Positions 53,840-62,730 of a stretch of 64,000 nt of DNA are shown here, one piece after another. This DNA comes from Candidatus Proximibacter danicus (GTDB lineage Bacteria; Pseudomonadota; Gammaproteobacteria; Burkholderiales; Rhodocyclaceae): assembly GCA_016710885.1 (NCBI GenBank), contig JADJUC010000002.1, positions 186,001 through 250,000 of the forward strand, read 5' to 3'. Below the pieces are notes generated by a model that was given only the letters and a program-made list of their open reading frames with translations, had not been told where the DNA came from and ran no database searches. Each line of letters begins with the position of its first letter. Position 1 is the first letter of the stretch. Made by a program: the position numbers and the translations under genes.

Positions 53840-55034
53840 ATGACCATGGAATTACAGGGCAAGCGCATCGTTCTCGGCATTACCGGCGGCATCGCGGCCT
53901 ACAAGGCGGCCGAACTCACCCGCCTGCTCGGCAAGGCTGGCGCCACGGTACAGGTGGTGATGACCGCAGGCGCCACGCATTTCGTGACGCCGGTGACCTT
54001 CCAGGCACTGTCCGGGCGCACGGTCTATACCGACCAGTGGGACGGCCGCATCGCCAACAACATGGCGCATATCGACCTCTCGCGCGAAGCCGACCTGATC
54101 CTCGTTGCGCCAGCTTCGGCCGATTTTCTGGCCAAGGTCGCGCACGGGCTGGCCGACGATCTGCTGACAACCATGGTGCTGGCGCGCGACTGCCCGCTGC
54201 TGGCGGCCCCGGCGATGAACAAGCAGATGGGAAAACCCGGCCACGCAGCGCAACGTGGCGACACTGACCGTCGACGACGTGACCCTGCTCGGTCCCGGTT
54301 GCGGCGAGCAGGCCTGCGGCGAAACCGGCGACGGCCGCATGCTGGAGCCGGAAGAAATCGTCGAGGACCTGATCGCCTTCCTGCAGCCCAAGCACCTCGC
54401 CGGCAAAAAAGTGCTGATCACCGCCGGCCCGACCTTCGAGGCCATCGACCCGGTGCGTGGCATCACCAATCTCTCGTCCGGCAAGATGGGCTTTGCCGTG
54501 GCGCGTGCCGCGCGTGAAGCCGGCGCCGAGGTAACGCTGGTTTGCGGCCCGGTGTCGCAGCCGACGCCGCGTGGCGTGACCCGCATCGACGTCACCGGCG
54601 CGCTGGAAATGCACGCGGCCGTGATGGTGCGGGCAGCAGCGCAGGATGTCTTTGTCGGTGTTGCGGCCGTTGCCGACTACCGGCCGCAAGCGGCAGCCGA
54701 GCACAAGATCAAGAAGGATGGCAGCGCTGCGCCAACAATCACGCTGGTCCAGAACCCGGACATCCTGGCCGAAGTCGCCGCTCTGCCCAACCCGCCGCTG
54801 TGTGTCGGCTTTGCCGCCGAGAGCCAGAACCTGGCCGAATACGCGCAGAAAAAACGGCTGGCCAAAAAGATTCCGTTGATTGTCGGCAACCTGATCCAGC
54901 ATGGTTTCGGCGGCGAGGACAACACGCTGGTCCTCTTCGACGAGACCGGCCAGACGCCGCTGCAGCCGGGGCCGAAATCCGAGCTTGCCCGTACGCTGGT
55001 CAGCCACATCGCCCGACAGCTGGATCGTCGCTGA
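53840..55034 (+). CDS. coaBC: Phosphopantothenoylcysteine decarboxylase/synthetase CoaBC (one frameshift)
   Basis: The CoaC part shows [40 protein letters not shown] with the catalytic His, [19 protein letters not shown] and PAMNKQM. At about 54229 the text gggaaaac should be tgggaaaac with one further base. Two bases are missing, after which the next frame continues [20 protein letters not shown]. The CoaB part [66 protein letters not shown] follows. Corrected length is 398 residues, normal for this essential CoA-biosynthesis enzyme. A sequencing error is therefore likely. Confidence 0.92.
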
Positions 55035-55043
55035 TCGCCCTGC

Positions 55044-55241
55044 ATGACCGCGCCCCACGATGAGGTCGTTAACGAAGGCACGCGCCGCGTCGTCGGCCGC
55101 GAAGCCCTGCGCCGGGCCAGCCGGATGGTTCGACAGTGGCAGGCCGACGAGCTTGAAAAGCAGACGCTGGCCCGCGACATCGCCATCGGATTGGCGATCC
55201 TCGGCGCCGCCATCTTCATTGCCATTCGTTTTTTCTACTGA
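55044..55241 (+). CDS. Small membrane protein between coaBC and dut, unknown
   Basis: The 65-residue protein has a charged N-terminal helix (EALRRASRMVRQWQADELEK) and one C-terminal transmembrane segment (IAIGLAILGAAIFIAIRFFY). It begins 9 bases after coaBC and ends 12 bases before dut, so it is in the same operon. Frame and codon usage are coding-like. I do not recognise the family. Confidence 0.65.
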   Translation: MTAPHDEVVNEGTRRVVGREALRRASRMVRQWQADELEKQTLARDIAIGLAILGAAIFIAIRFFY

Positions 55242-55253
55242 CAGGAATTTTCC

Positions 55254-55703
55254 ATGCACCGTATCGATGTCCGCATCCTCGACCCGCGCCTCAAGGAAAA
55301 CCCGCCGCACTACGCCACCCCCGGTTCCGCCGGGCTGGACCTGCGCGCCTGCGTCGAAGCCCCGGTCAAGATCCACCCGGGCGACACCATGCTGATCCCC
55401 ACCGGCATCGCCATCCACCTTGCCGATCCGGGGCTGGCGGCCATGATCCTGCCGCGCTCGGGGCTGGGGCACAAGCACGGCATCGTGCTCGGCAACCTGG
55501 TCGGCCTGATCGATTCCGATTACCAGGGCGAGATCATGGTGTCGACCTGGAACCGCGGCAAGGAAACCTTCCTGCTCAACCCGCTCGACCGCCTGGCGCA
55601 ATTGGTGGTGGTGCCGGTGTTGCAGGTGGCCTTCAACGTGGTCGATGAATTCGACGCCAGCAGCCGGGGCGCCGGCGGTTTTGGCAGTACCGGCAAAGCC
55701 TGA
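55254..55703 (+). CDS. dut: dUTPase
   Basis: The 149-residue protein contains [54 protein letters not shown] and the glycine-rich C-terminal [13 protein letters not shown]. These five motifs define the trimeric dUTPase, which keeps dUTP out of DNA and makes dUMP. coaBC-dut is a common neighbour pair. ATG 55254 follows AGGAA. Confidence 0.96.
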   Translation: MHRIDVRILDPRLKENPPHYATPGSAGLDLRACVEAPVKIHPGDTMLIPTGIAIHLADPGLAAMILPRSGLGHKHGIVLGNLVGLIDSDYQGEIMVSTWNRGKETFLLNPLDRLAQLVVVPVLQVAFNVVDEFDASSRGAGGFGSTGKA

Positions 55704-55772
55704 GCGTTGATGGCTGAGTGAGCCCGGAGTTGACGAGAGTCGCCGGCAGTCGCCTGGACTGACCGGCGGCGC

Positions 55773-56294
55773 TCAGCGGAAGTTGAAGCGTTTGCGCTCG
55801 AAGCGGCGGGAGAATCCGACCCAAAGGCCGAGAACGAGAAAAACGAAGAAGCAGGCGATGGACCAGTTGGCCATCGTCAGACCGAGGATATATTCCTTGG
55901 TGGTGCAAAAGCCGGTGGCCATGAACATCAACGGCCACTGCATGCCGAGCCAATCCACCAGACGTTCGATCAGATTCAGCTCACCCGCGCCGCACTGCGT
56001 GGCGGACTCCGGGTTGAGCTGCATCCAGGTCTGATAAAGCGCGGTGGCCATGCCGCCCGCTGAAGTCGCTGCGATCAGGCCTCCCCACAAGCGGCGCCCT
56101 TGCGGAACAACAACGCCGAAGAAGGCCCACAGCCCGACGACGAGATAAAGCACGCGCTGGAAAATGCATAGCGGGCAAGGGTTGAGACGCATCCACTCAC
56201 CGATGACCAAGCCGCCGCCGACCAGCGCGGTGGCGGCGAGCAGCAACAGGGCAAAAGCAGAGCGCGGTTTTGTCGGGAGCATCACACGCATCAT
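55773..56294 (-). CDS. dsbB: DsbB, disulfide bond formation protein
   Basis: About 173 residues with four helices. The first Cys pair is in WMRLNPCPLCIFQRVLYLVV (CPLC) and the second in ESATQCGAGELNLIE with FMATGFCTTKEYI. DsbB reoxidises DsbA and passes electrons to quinone. The GTG/ATG region is ambiguous: ATG 56294 and 56291 are adjacent, and longer upstream frames have no ribosome site. It converges with dut. Confidence 0.92.
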   Translation of the reverse strand: MMRVMLPTKPRSAFALLLLAATALVGGGLVIGEWMRLNPCPLCIFQRVLYLVVGLWAFFGVVVPQGRRLWGGLIAATSAGGMATALYQTWMQLNPESATQCGAGELNLIERLVDWLGMQWPLMFMATGFCTTKEYILGLTMANWSIACFFVFLVLGLWVGFSRRFERKRFNFR

Positions 56295-56498
56295 GCCACC
56301 ACGCGACCCCACCAGGACACGCCCAAAAATCCCGCAGCAATCATGCGACTTCCTTTCGTTTAAGGAGGGCGATTCTACGGCATCTCGGCAAAGACCCATG
56401 CTGCGACGCAGCACGGCGCAGAAGACTTCCTTGATAAACTCCGTTTATTACTAAAGCCATAACGAAACAACTGGGGTAGCGGAGGCTTCCTGAAATCC

Positions 56499-58646
56499 AT
56501 GGTCGAGGCCAATAAAGCGCAGGATCAGGCGACCCGCCTGCTGACACTACTTGCCGCCTGCACCCAGCTGCGCGCAGCGGCAGCCGATACGCGCGTGCTG
56601 ATCGAGCAACTGTGCGATGCGCTGGTGCATGCCGGTGGCTATGCGGTCGCTGCCATCCGGCTCACTGCCACGCATTCCTCAACGGAAGATCCGCTACGCG
56701 CACTGCGGGTCGCCGCTGGCCATGCTTCGCTGCTCTGGTCGGAACTTGAACATCTCGACGAACCCGCGTTGTCACTGCCGCTGGAATATGCGGGAGAAAA
56801 CCATGGCCTGTTGCGGGTAGCGCATACCGACGGCCCTTTCGACGCCATGGAGCGGCAGGTGCTCGCAGCCATCGCCGCCGACCTCGCTTTCAGCGCCTGT
56901 GCCTTGCGCACCCGCGACACCCACCGAGATCTTGACGACCAGTTGCGCCAGCTTTCACGTGCGCTGGAGTCGAGTTCCAACGGAGTGATGATTACTTCAT
57001 CAACGCAGCTCGACCACCCCATCGTTTACGTCAACCCGGCCTTCGAGCGCATCACCGGCTACAGTGCGGCCGAAGTCGTCGGCCAGAGTGGCCGCTTTCT
57101 GGTACGCGACGATCTGGCGCAAAAAGGTCTCGCCGAAATCCGTTCAGCCCTGCGTGACCACCGCGAGGGTCACACCGTCCTGCGCAACTACCGCAAGGAC
57201 GGCCAGCTTTTCTGGAATGAACTGTCGATCGCGCCGGTACTTGACGAAAGTGGCCAGGCAACGACTCACTTCGTCAGCATCATCAACGATGTCACCGAGC
57301 GCATCACCTACGAACAGCAACTTGAATACCATGCGACGCACGACGTCCTGACCGGGCTGGCCAATCGCAACCTGCTCAACGATCGCATCGAGCAGGCCAT
57401 TCTGCTGGCGCGCCAGAACGAGCGGCTGGTTGGCGTGCTGCTGCTCGACCTTGATCGTTTCAAGCTGATCAACGATGGCTTTGGCCATATACCGGCTGAC
57501 AATCTGCTGAAAGCAGTCGCCATGAGGCTCACGAGTTGCGTGCGCGACACCGACACGGTCGCCCGCCTCGGTGGCGACGAATTCGTTGTCGTCCTCAGTA
57601 GCGTCGACGATGCCGACGGCGTTGCCAGCGTCGCCGCCAAGATACTTCGCCAGTTGACGCTGCCGCTGGGCGTCGAGGGCAAGGATGTTTTCGTCACGGC
57701 CTCCATCGGCATCGCGCTGTACCCGCGCGACGGCGAACATGGGGAAGCGCTGCTGCGCAATGCGGACGTAGCGATGTACCGGGTCAAGGAGCACGGGCGC
57801 AACAACTACCGTTTCTACACCCCGGAAATGACCCACATGGCGCTCGATCGGCTGGACATGGAAAGCAACCTGCGCCGGGCGCTTGAGCGCGACGAGATCA
57901 CGGTTTTCTACCAACCCATCGTCTCGCTGAAAACCGGCACGATTGTCGGCGCCGAAGCGCTGGCGCGCTGGAACCACCCGCGCATCGGCATGATTCAGCC
58001 CATCGAATTCATCCCGCTGGCGGAAGAAACCGGTCTGATCATCCCGCTCGGTGAGCGCATCCTGCATCAGGTTTGTCACCAGTTGGCAGCCTGGCAAAGG
58101 AATGGGCTGCCGTCCATTCAGGTAGCCATCAACATCTCGGCACGGCAGTTCCGTCAGGACAACCTCACCGACCTGCTGCGCCGCAAGCTGGCCGAAACCG
58201 GACTGGAAGGAAATACGCTGGAGTTCGAGCTGACCGAAAGCATGGTCATGCACGATGTCGAAAACGCCATCGTCATGCTACGAGAACTCAAACAGCTCGG
58301 CGTGGCACTCGCCCTCGACGATTTCGGCACCGGTTATTCAAGCCTTGCCTATCTCAAGCGCTTCCCCATTGATGCGTTGAAGATCGACCGATCCTTCGTG
58401 CGCGACATCGATACGGAGTCCGACGATGCCGCGATTGCCCATGCCGTCATTGCCATGGCCCACAGCCTCGGCCTGCGCGTCATCGCCGAAGGGGTGGAAA
58501 ACGCGGCGCAGTTGAACCTGCTGCGCGAGTATGGTTGTGACGATTTTCAGGGTTTCCTTTTCAGCCGGCCGGTACCTGCAGAAGAGTTTGCCCTGCTGCT
58601 GCAAAATGGCCGCCTGTTGCCGCCACCGGCCGGGGGCAAACAGTGA
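56499..58646 (+). CDS. GAF-like/PAS-GGDEF-EAL signalling protein
   Basis: At 715 residues, the N-terminal 140 residues look GAF-like. A PAS domain (ESSSNGVMITSS ... ERITGYSAAEVVGQSGRFLV) and GGDEF (RLGGDEFVVVL, 358-362 intact) follow. The EAL domain carries VGAEALARWNHPRIGMIQP, FELTESMVMHD, LDDFGTGYSSLAYLKRFPID and ALKIDRSFV. Both output motifs are intact, so it may make or break c-di-GMP; the PAS could sense redox or a ligand. The predicted start ATG 56499 lies 26 bases after TAGCGGAGG. A short gene overlaps its stop. Confidence 0.9.
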   Translation: MVEANKAQDQATRLLTLLAACTQLRAAAADTRVLIEQLCDALVHAGGYAVAAIRLTATHSSTEDPLRALRVAAGHASLLWSELEHLDEPALSLPLEYAGENHGLLRVAHTDGPFDAMERQVLAAIAADLAFSACALRTRDTHRDLDDQLRQLSRALESSSNGVMITSSTQLDHPIVYVNPAFERITGYSAAEVVGQSGRFLVRDDLAQKGLAEIRSALRDHREGHTVLRNYRKDGQLFWNELSIAPVLDESGQATTHFVSIINDVTERITYEQQLEYHATHDVLTGLANRNLLNDRIEQAILLARQNERLVGVLLLDLDRFKLINDGFGHIPADNLLKAVAMRLTSCVRDTDTVARLGGDEFVVVLSSVDDADGVASVAAKILRQLTLPLGVEGKDVFVTASIGIALYPRDGEHGEALLRNADVAMYRVKEHGRNNYRFYTPEMTHMALDRLDMESNLRRALERDEITVFYQPIVSLKTGTIVGAEALARWNHPRIGMIQPIEFIPLAEETGLIIPLGERILHQVCHQLAAWQRNGLPSIQVAINISARQFRQDNLTDLLRRKLAETGLEGNTLEFELTESMVMHDVENAIVMLRELKQLGVALALDDFGTGYSSLAYLKRFPIDALKIDRSFVRDIDTESDDAAIAHAVIAMAHSLGLRVIAEGVENAAQLNLLREYGCDDFQGFLFSRPVPAEEFALLLQNGRLLPPPAGGKQ

Positions 58647-58888
58647 AGCGCCGACTCGGCTGGCGTCAGGTCAGCCGCGACGAACTTTCCGGACATCTTG
58701 AACATGTCGAGGTTACGGCCTCCGAAGCGGTCGGTGAAGCCAGTCTTTACCGCTGCCAGGGGAAATCAGGGGAAAGCGTAGCCATTTCTCTGCCCAGCGG
58801 CGCGGGGCTGATCATCGAATTACGACGGGAAGTCGCGCCAGTACTCGAACGCCGCCGTCAGTCGGAGCCTGGCGAAGAGGATAAATAG
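58643..58888 (+). CDS. Small hypothetical protein coupled to the GGDEF-EAL gene
   Basis: The 81-residue protein overlaps the preceding stop by ATGA. It reads MKRRLGWRQVSRDELSGHLE, a beta-rich middle (ESVAISLPSGAGLIIELRRE) and a charged tail. Coding-like composition supports it as a real gene. No family recognised. Coupling suggests a role linked to c-di-GMP, which is inference. Confidence 0.55.
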   Translation: MKRRLGWRQVSRDELSGHLEHVEVTASEAVGEASLYRCQGKSGESVAISLPSGAGLIIELRREVAPVLERRRQSEPGEEDK

Positions 58889-58988
58889 CGCGTCTTTCCG
58901 CCGATCTTTCGTCAGTATCCGGCCGACATCTGCTGCCCCCCCAGCCTCCGGGCTACTCGTGCATCCGTCCAGCAGCTATGATTGCACC

Positions 58989-59696
58989 ATGAACTCACGC
59001 ATCCTTCTCGTCGAAGACGACGAACGCCTCGCCGACCTCACCGCTGAATACCTGCGCAAGAACGACTTCACCGTCGACATCGAAGGGCGCGGCGATACCG
59101 CTGAAACACGCATTCTGGAAACCCGGCCGGACCTCGTCGTCCTCGACATCATGCTGCCCGGCCAGGACGGCTTTGCCGTCTGCCGTGCGGTGCGCCCAAA
59201 ATACGATGGCGTCATCCTGATGCTGACCGCCCGTGACGAGGACATCGACCAGATACTCGGGCTGGAACTCGGTGCCGACGACTACATCACCAAGCCAGTT
59301 CCCCCTCGCGTCCTGCTGGCACGGATCAAGGCGCTGCTGCGCCGCGCAACACCCACCGGCGCAGACGACATGCCGGACGCCGACGCATCGATCACCTTCG
59401 GCAGTTTCCGCATCAGCCAGCAAACGCGCAGCGCGCTGCTCGCCGGTGAGGCCATCGATCTGACCACCGCTGAATTTGATCTGCTCTGGCTGCTCGCCCG
59501 CCACGCCGGCAGCATCCTGTCGCGCGATGACCTGCTGCAGCAACTGCGCGGCATCGGTTTTGACGGACTCGACCGTTCCATCGACGCGCGCATCTCGCGC
59601 CTGCGCAAGAAACTCAACGACGACCCGGAAAACCCGACGCGGATCAAGACAGTGCGTGGCAAGGGCTATCTTTTCTCGCGGCATGACTGGCAGTAA
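58989..59696 (+). CDS. OmpR-family response regulator (RstA type)
   Basis: The 235-residue protein has a receiver with LVEDDERLADLTAEYL, acceptor Asp53 in LVVLDIMLPGQDGF and LTARDEDIDQILGLELGADD. A DNA-binding domain with LTTAEFDLLWLLARHAG, LSRDDLLQQLRGIGFDGLDR and the typical SIDARISRLRKKLNDDPENP follows, closest to RstA. ATG 58989 was chosen; an in-frame ATG at 58959 adds 10 unlikely residues. The kinase gene overlaps its end by 14 bases. Confidence 0.9.
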   Translation: MNSRILLVEDDERLADLTAEYLRKNDFTVDIEGRGDTAETRILETRPDLVVLDIMLPGQDGFAVCRAVRPKYDGVILMLTARDEDIDQILGLELGADDYITKPVPPRVLLARIKALLRRATPTGADDMPDADASITFGSFRISQQTRSALLAGEAIDLTTAEFDLLWLLARHAGSILSRDDLLQQLRGIGFDGLDRSIDARISRLRKKLNDDPENPTRIKTVRGKGYLFSRHDWQ

Positions 59697-61079
59697 CCCT
59701 GCAACCCCGCCAGCGTCGAAAAAGCGATTCAGCCTGCCGGCGGGTCGCTACCGGCTGTCGAAGCTCTTCTTCAACTTCTACCTGCTGGTGATGGGCAGTT
59801 TCATCGCCATCGCCGTTTTCTCCGATTTCGTCATTTCAACCGCCTTGAAAGGCATCACCGACGACTACACCCGCCACTTCATGCGCGGAACGGTGCTGAC
59901 GATCGAGGAAGATCTTTTCCGCCGTCCCTCGCGCGAATGGCCAAAACGCCTGAAAGCGCTCGACGACCGTTTTTCCTACAAGCTGGCCATCGTCGAACGT
60001 GACACCGTCAAGCTCTCGCTCAAGCAGGCCGAAAAACTCGATGCCGGTGAGCTTGCGATCAGCGCCGATGCGGAGATCATCTACCACCGGCTGAAAAACA
60101 CGGCACAGGTGCTGGTCGTTGGGCCACTCTCGCCCGACCGCAACCCGGATAACCGACGTTTACTGACGCTGGAAATGCGCATCCGGCTGCTCACCTGGGG
60201 CTTGATCGGCCTCTTTCTCGCGGTCGCCGTCTGGTTCTGGGTGCGCCCGGTCTGGCGCGACCTGGAAGCCCTGCGCCAGACCGCCCGCTCGCTCGGCGAG
60301 GGCGATTTCGGTGCCCGCGCGCCTGCCGCCCACAACACCTCGTTCGAGCTGCTCTCGGAAACGCTGAACGCCATGGCAGAACGCATCCAGCGCCTGATCG
60401 CCACCCAGAAGGAGCTCTCCAGCGCTATTTCGCACGAGCTGCGCACGCCTATTGCGCGCCTGCGCTTTGCCCTGGAAATGCTGGCCGAAACCGACGAAAA
60501 CGAAGAGCGCGAGCGGCTCTGGCTGATGATGGAAGAGGATCTGGAGGAACTCGACAACCTGATCGATTCCAGCCTGACCTATGCCCGCTTCGAACGCGAA
60601 CAGCCAGAGTTGCACCTGGCGACGACCGATTTCATTCCCTGGCTGCAGGAACAGGTCGACGATCTCCGCATCCTGCGCGGCCAACTGGAACTAACACTCG
60701 ACACCACGGGCTTGCCACAGACCCTGCGCGTCGAACTCGACCGCAAGGCCATGCCCTTCGCGGTACGCAACCTGCTGCGCAATGCCATCAAGTATGCACA
60801 GCACCACATTGCCGTCAGCGCCGAACTTGAAAGCGGAAGAATACGCATCCACGTCGATGACGACGGGATCGGCATCCCGCCAGAAGAGCGCGAGAAGGTG
60901 TTCACCGCTTTCACCCGCCTCGACCGCTCGCGCGATCGCACCACTGGCGGCTATGGCCTTGGCCTGGCGATTGCCCGGCTGGTGATGGAGTTGCATGGTG
61001 GCAGCGCTTCCGCCCACGAATCGCCGCTGGGGGCGCGCGCTTTACGCTGGAATGGCCAACCCAACCGCTGCGCCAGTAA
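59683..61079 (+). CDS. Sensor histidine kinase (RstB type; one frameshift near the 3' end)
   Basis: The protein has an N-terminal helix (FFNFYLLVMGSFIAIAVFSD), periplasmic domain, second helix and HAMP. HisKA has His about 251 in SSAISHELRTPIARLRFALE, and the ATPase has NLLRNAIKYAQHHI, HVDDDGIGIPPEEREKV and TTGGYGLGLAIARLVMEL. After HESPLG the run ctgggggcgc should have one more G. The corrected end reads GARFTLEWPTQPLRQ with TAA at 61077-61079, giving 465 residues. Uncorrected, the frame continues meaninglessly to 61377. Partner of the overlapping RstA-like regulator. Confidence 0.88.
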
Positions 61080-61183
61080 CAAACCGTTACAAAACCCTTA
61101 CTTTCGCGCAACAGACGGCGGCATTCGCACGCCTTACTATGCATCCCATGACGAAGGCACCTACTGCCGAAGGGAGATGCAAG

Positions 61184-61342
61184 ATGAACAACGAAAACCA
61201 AACCATCCGCCACCAATTCCTGGCACTGGCCTGCCAGTATCTTTTTGGCCAGGACGCCCGTTGCGAGAATTTTCGCCACATCGGCCTCGGCACAATGAAC
61301 CTGCAACCGATTCCGATCAGCAACTGCGCGCGGAGCCACTAA
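61184..61342 (+). CDS. Small protein of 52 residues, unknown
   Basis: ATG 61184 has AGGGAGATGCAAG just upstream, a good ribosome site. The product reads MNNENQTIRHQFLALACQYL, then FGQDARCENFRHIGLGTMNL and ends NCARSH. It is followed by a strong terminator, so it behaves as the last gene of the unit or a separate short transcript. It has three Cys and two HR/HF motifs but no recognised family. It also contains the helix-like ALACQYLFG. Coding potential is moderate. Confidence 0.5.
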   Translation: MNNENQTIRHQFLALACQYLFGQDARCENFRHIGLGTMNLQPIPISNCARSH

Positions 61343-61405
61343 AACCGCCGCAGGCAACACCGAGTACCTCCCCCTGACCCATCCCTCCGACAGATGGGTA
61401 CTTCA

Positions 61406-61439
61406 CCCGCGCCACCCCTGGCGCGGGTTTTTTCTTTTC
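61406..61439 (+). terminator. Strong terminator after the 52-residue gene
   Basis: ACCCGCGCC (61406-61414) / GGCGCGGGT (61421-61429) with the 6-base loop ACCCCT is followed by TTTTTCTTTTC. It also overlaps the end of the convergent mscS gene. Confidence 0.88.
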
Positions 61440-62730
61440 AGGATTGCTGCGTCAGCGTCAGCGGGATGGTGTCGTTGAGAATCCGCACTTCCCGCTGCGG
61501 GAAGGGGAACTCGATGCCGTTGGCGCGGAAACTGCGCCAGATGGCGAGATTGATTTCCGAACGAATGCCGCCGGTACCCTCACCCGGATCGCTGATCCAG
61601 AACCCCAGTTCGAGCTCGATGCCGTTGTCGCCAAAGGCAACGACGATGGTCAGCGGCGCCGGATCTTTCAGTACGCGCGGCTGTGCCGCCGCAGCTTCGG
61701 CCATCAGGCGCATGGCCAGGTCAAGATCGGCGTCATAGGCCACCGAAACACGCAACGGGATACGTACCTTGGTATCGGTATAGGTCTGGTTGCGCACGAT
61801 ATTGGCGACCAGATACTCATTGGGCACGATTACTTCGGTGCCGGCCAGCGTGCGCACCACCGTATAGCGCGTGGTGATGCGGGTGACTTCGCCCGAGGTG
61901 GTGGCATCGATGGAAATGACGTTGCCAATGCGGATCGAGCGATCGAGCAGGATCATGAAACCGGCGACGTAGTTCGAGGCGATGGTTTTCATGCCGAAGC
62001 CAAGGCCGACGGCAAAAGCCCCGCCGAAGACCGAGAGTGCCGTGACATCGATGCCGACCAAGGCCAGGCTGATCAGCAGCGCGATGACGATGAGAATAGC
62101 CTTGCCAGCGCGGCTGATGACCACACGCACATTCGAATCTATGCTTTCCGAATGCATCAGGCGGTGTTCCAGCCAGCCGGCGAACCACAACGCGACCAGC
62201 AGCGTCCCCAGTGCCGTGACCAGCCCGTTCAGGATTAGCCAGAGATCGAGCTTCTGCTTGCCGACGGCAAATTTTACGGACTCGAGACTGTCGATGACAG
62301 GGTCCGACAGCCCGGTGATGTAGAGCGCCAGACAAAGCCAGACGGTGGCAGCAATGTAGCGCTCCGACGTCTTGATCCACTGCGCATTGGGAAAGGCGTA
62401 GCGCAAGGAAAAGACCGCCGCCCGCACCAGCGCGAGTGAAAGGAAAAGCGGTATCGCCAGATTGAACAACGCCACCGGAATGTAGGGGCGCAGGATGGAG
62501 CGCGCAAGCAACACCAGCAGCAAAGCCGTCAGCGGGAACATGACCCGGCGCAAACCCAGTTCCCCGGCATGGAGAAGACCGTCGGAGTGGCCGGCGCGGT
62601 GGCGAAAACGCGAGCGCAGGGCAATGGCCACGCCGACACAAACCGCCAATGCCAGCAATTCCCAAAGCATCGCCGGGTTGTGCAAGTCCCGCCAGAACTC
62701 GTTCAACAGCTTGAGGAAGCTGGCTTCCAT
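61438..62730 (-). CDS. MscS-family mechanosensitive channel
   Basis: The 430-residue membrane protein has about five helices and the MscS pore helix and beta domain. The segments are SVFGGAFAVGLGFGMKTIAS, NYVAGFMILLDRSIRIGNVI, TSGEVTRITTRYTVVRTLAG and TEVIVPNEYLVANIVRNQTY. The C-terminal region ends IRSEINLAIWRSFRANGIEF PFPQ. It releases solutes on osmotic down-shock. Its start overlaps the upstream stop (TAATG), so it is co-transcribed with the methyltransferase gene. Confidence 0.92.
   Translation of the reverse strand: MEASFLKLLNEFWRDLHNPAMLWELLALAVCVGVAIALRSRFRHRAGHSDGLLHAGELGLRRVMFPLTALLLVLLARSILRPYIPVALFNLAIPLFLSLALVRAAVFSLRYAFPNAQWIKTSERYIAATVWLCLALYITGLSDPVIDSLESVKFAVGKQKLDLWLILNGLVTALGTLLVALWFAGWLEHRLMHSESIDSNVRVVISRAGKAILIVIALLISLALVGIDVTALSVFGGAFAVGLGFGMKTIASNYVAGFMILLDRSIRIGNVISIDATTSGEVTRITTRYTVVRTLAGTEVIVPNEYLVANIVRNQTYTDTKVRIPLRVSVAYDADLDLAMRLMAEAAAAQPRVLKDPAPLTIVVAFGDNGIELELGFWISDPGEGTGGIRSEINLAIWRSFRANGIEFPFPQREVRILNDTIPLTLTQQS

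Noticed and set aside
53916..55601. 561-codon minus-strand open frame over coaBC and dut
   Set aside because: Spans two genes on the opposite strand; no domain.
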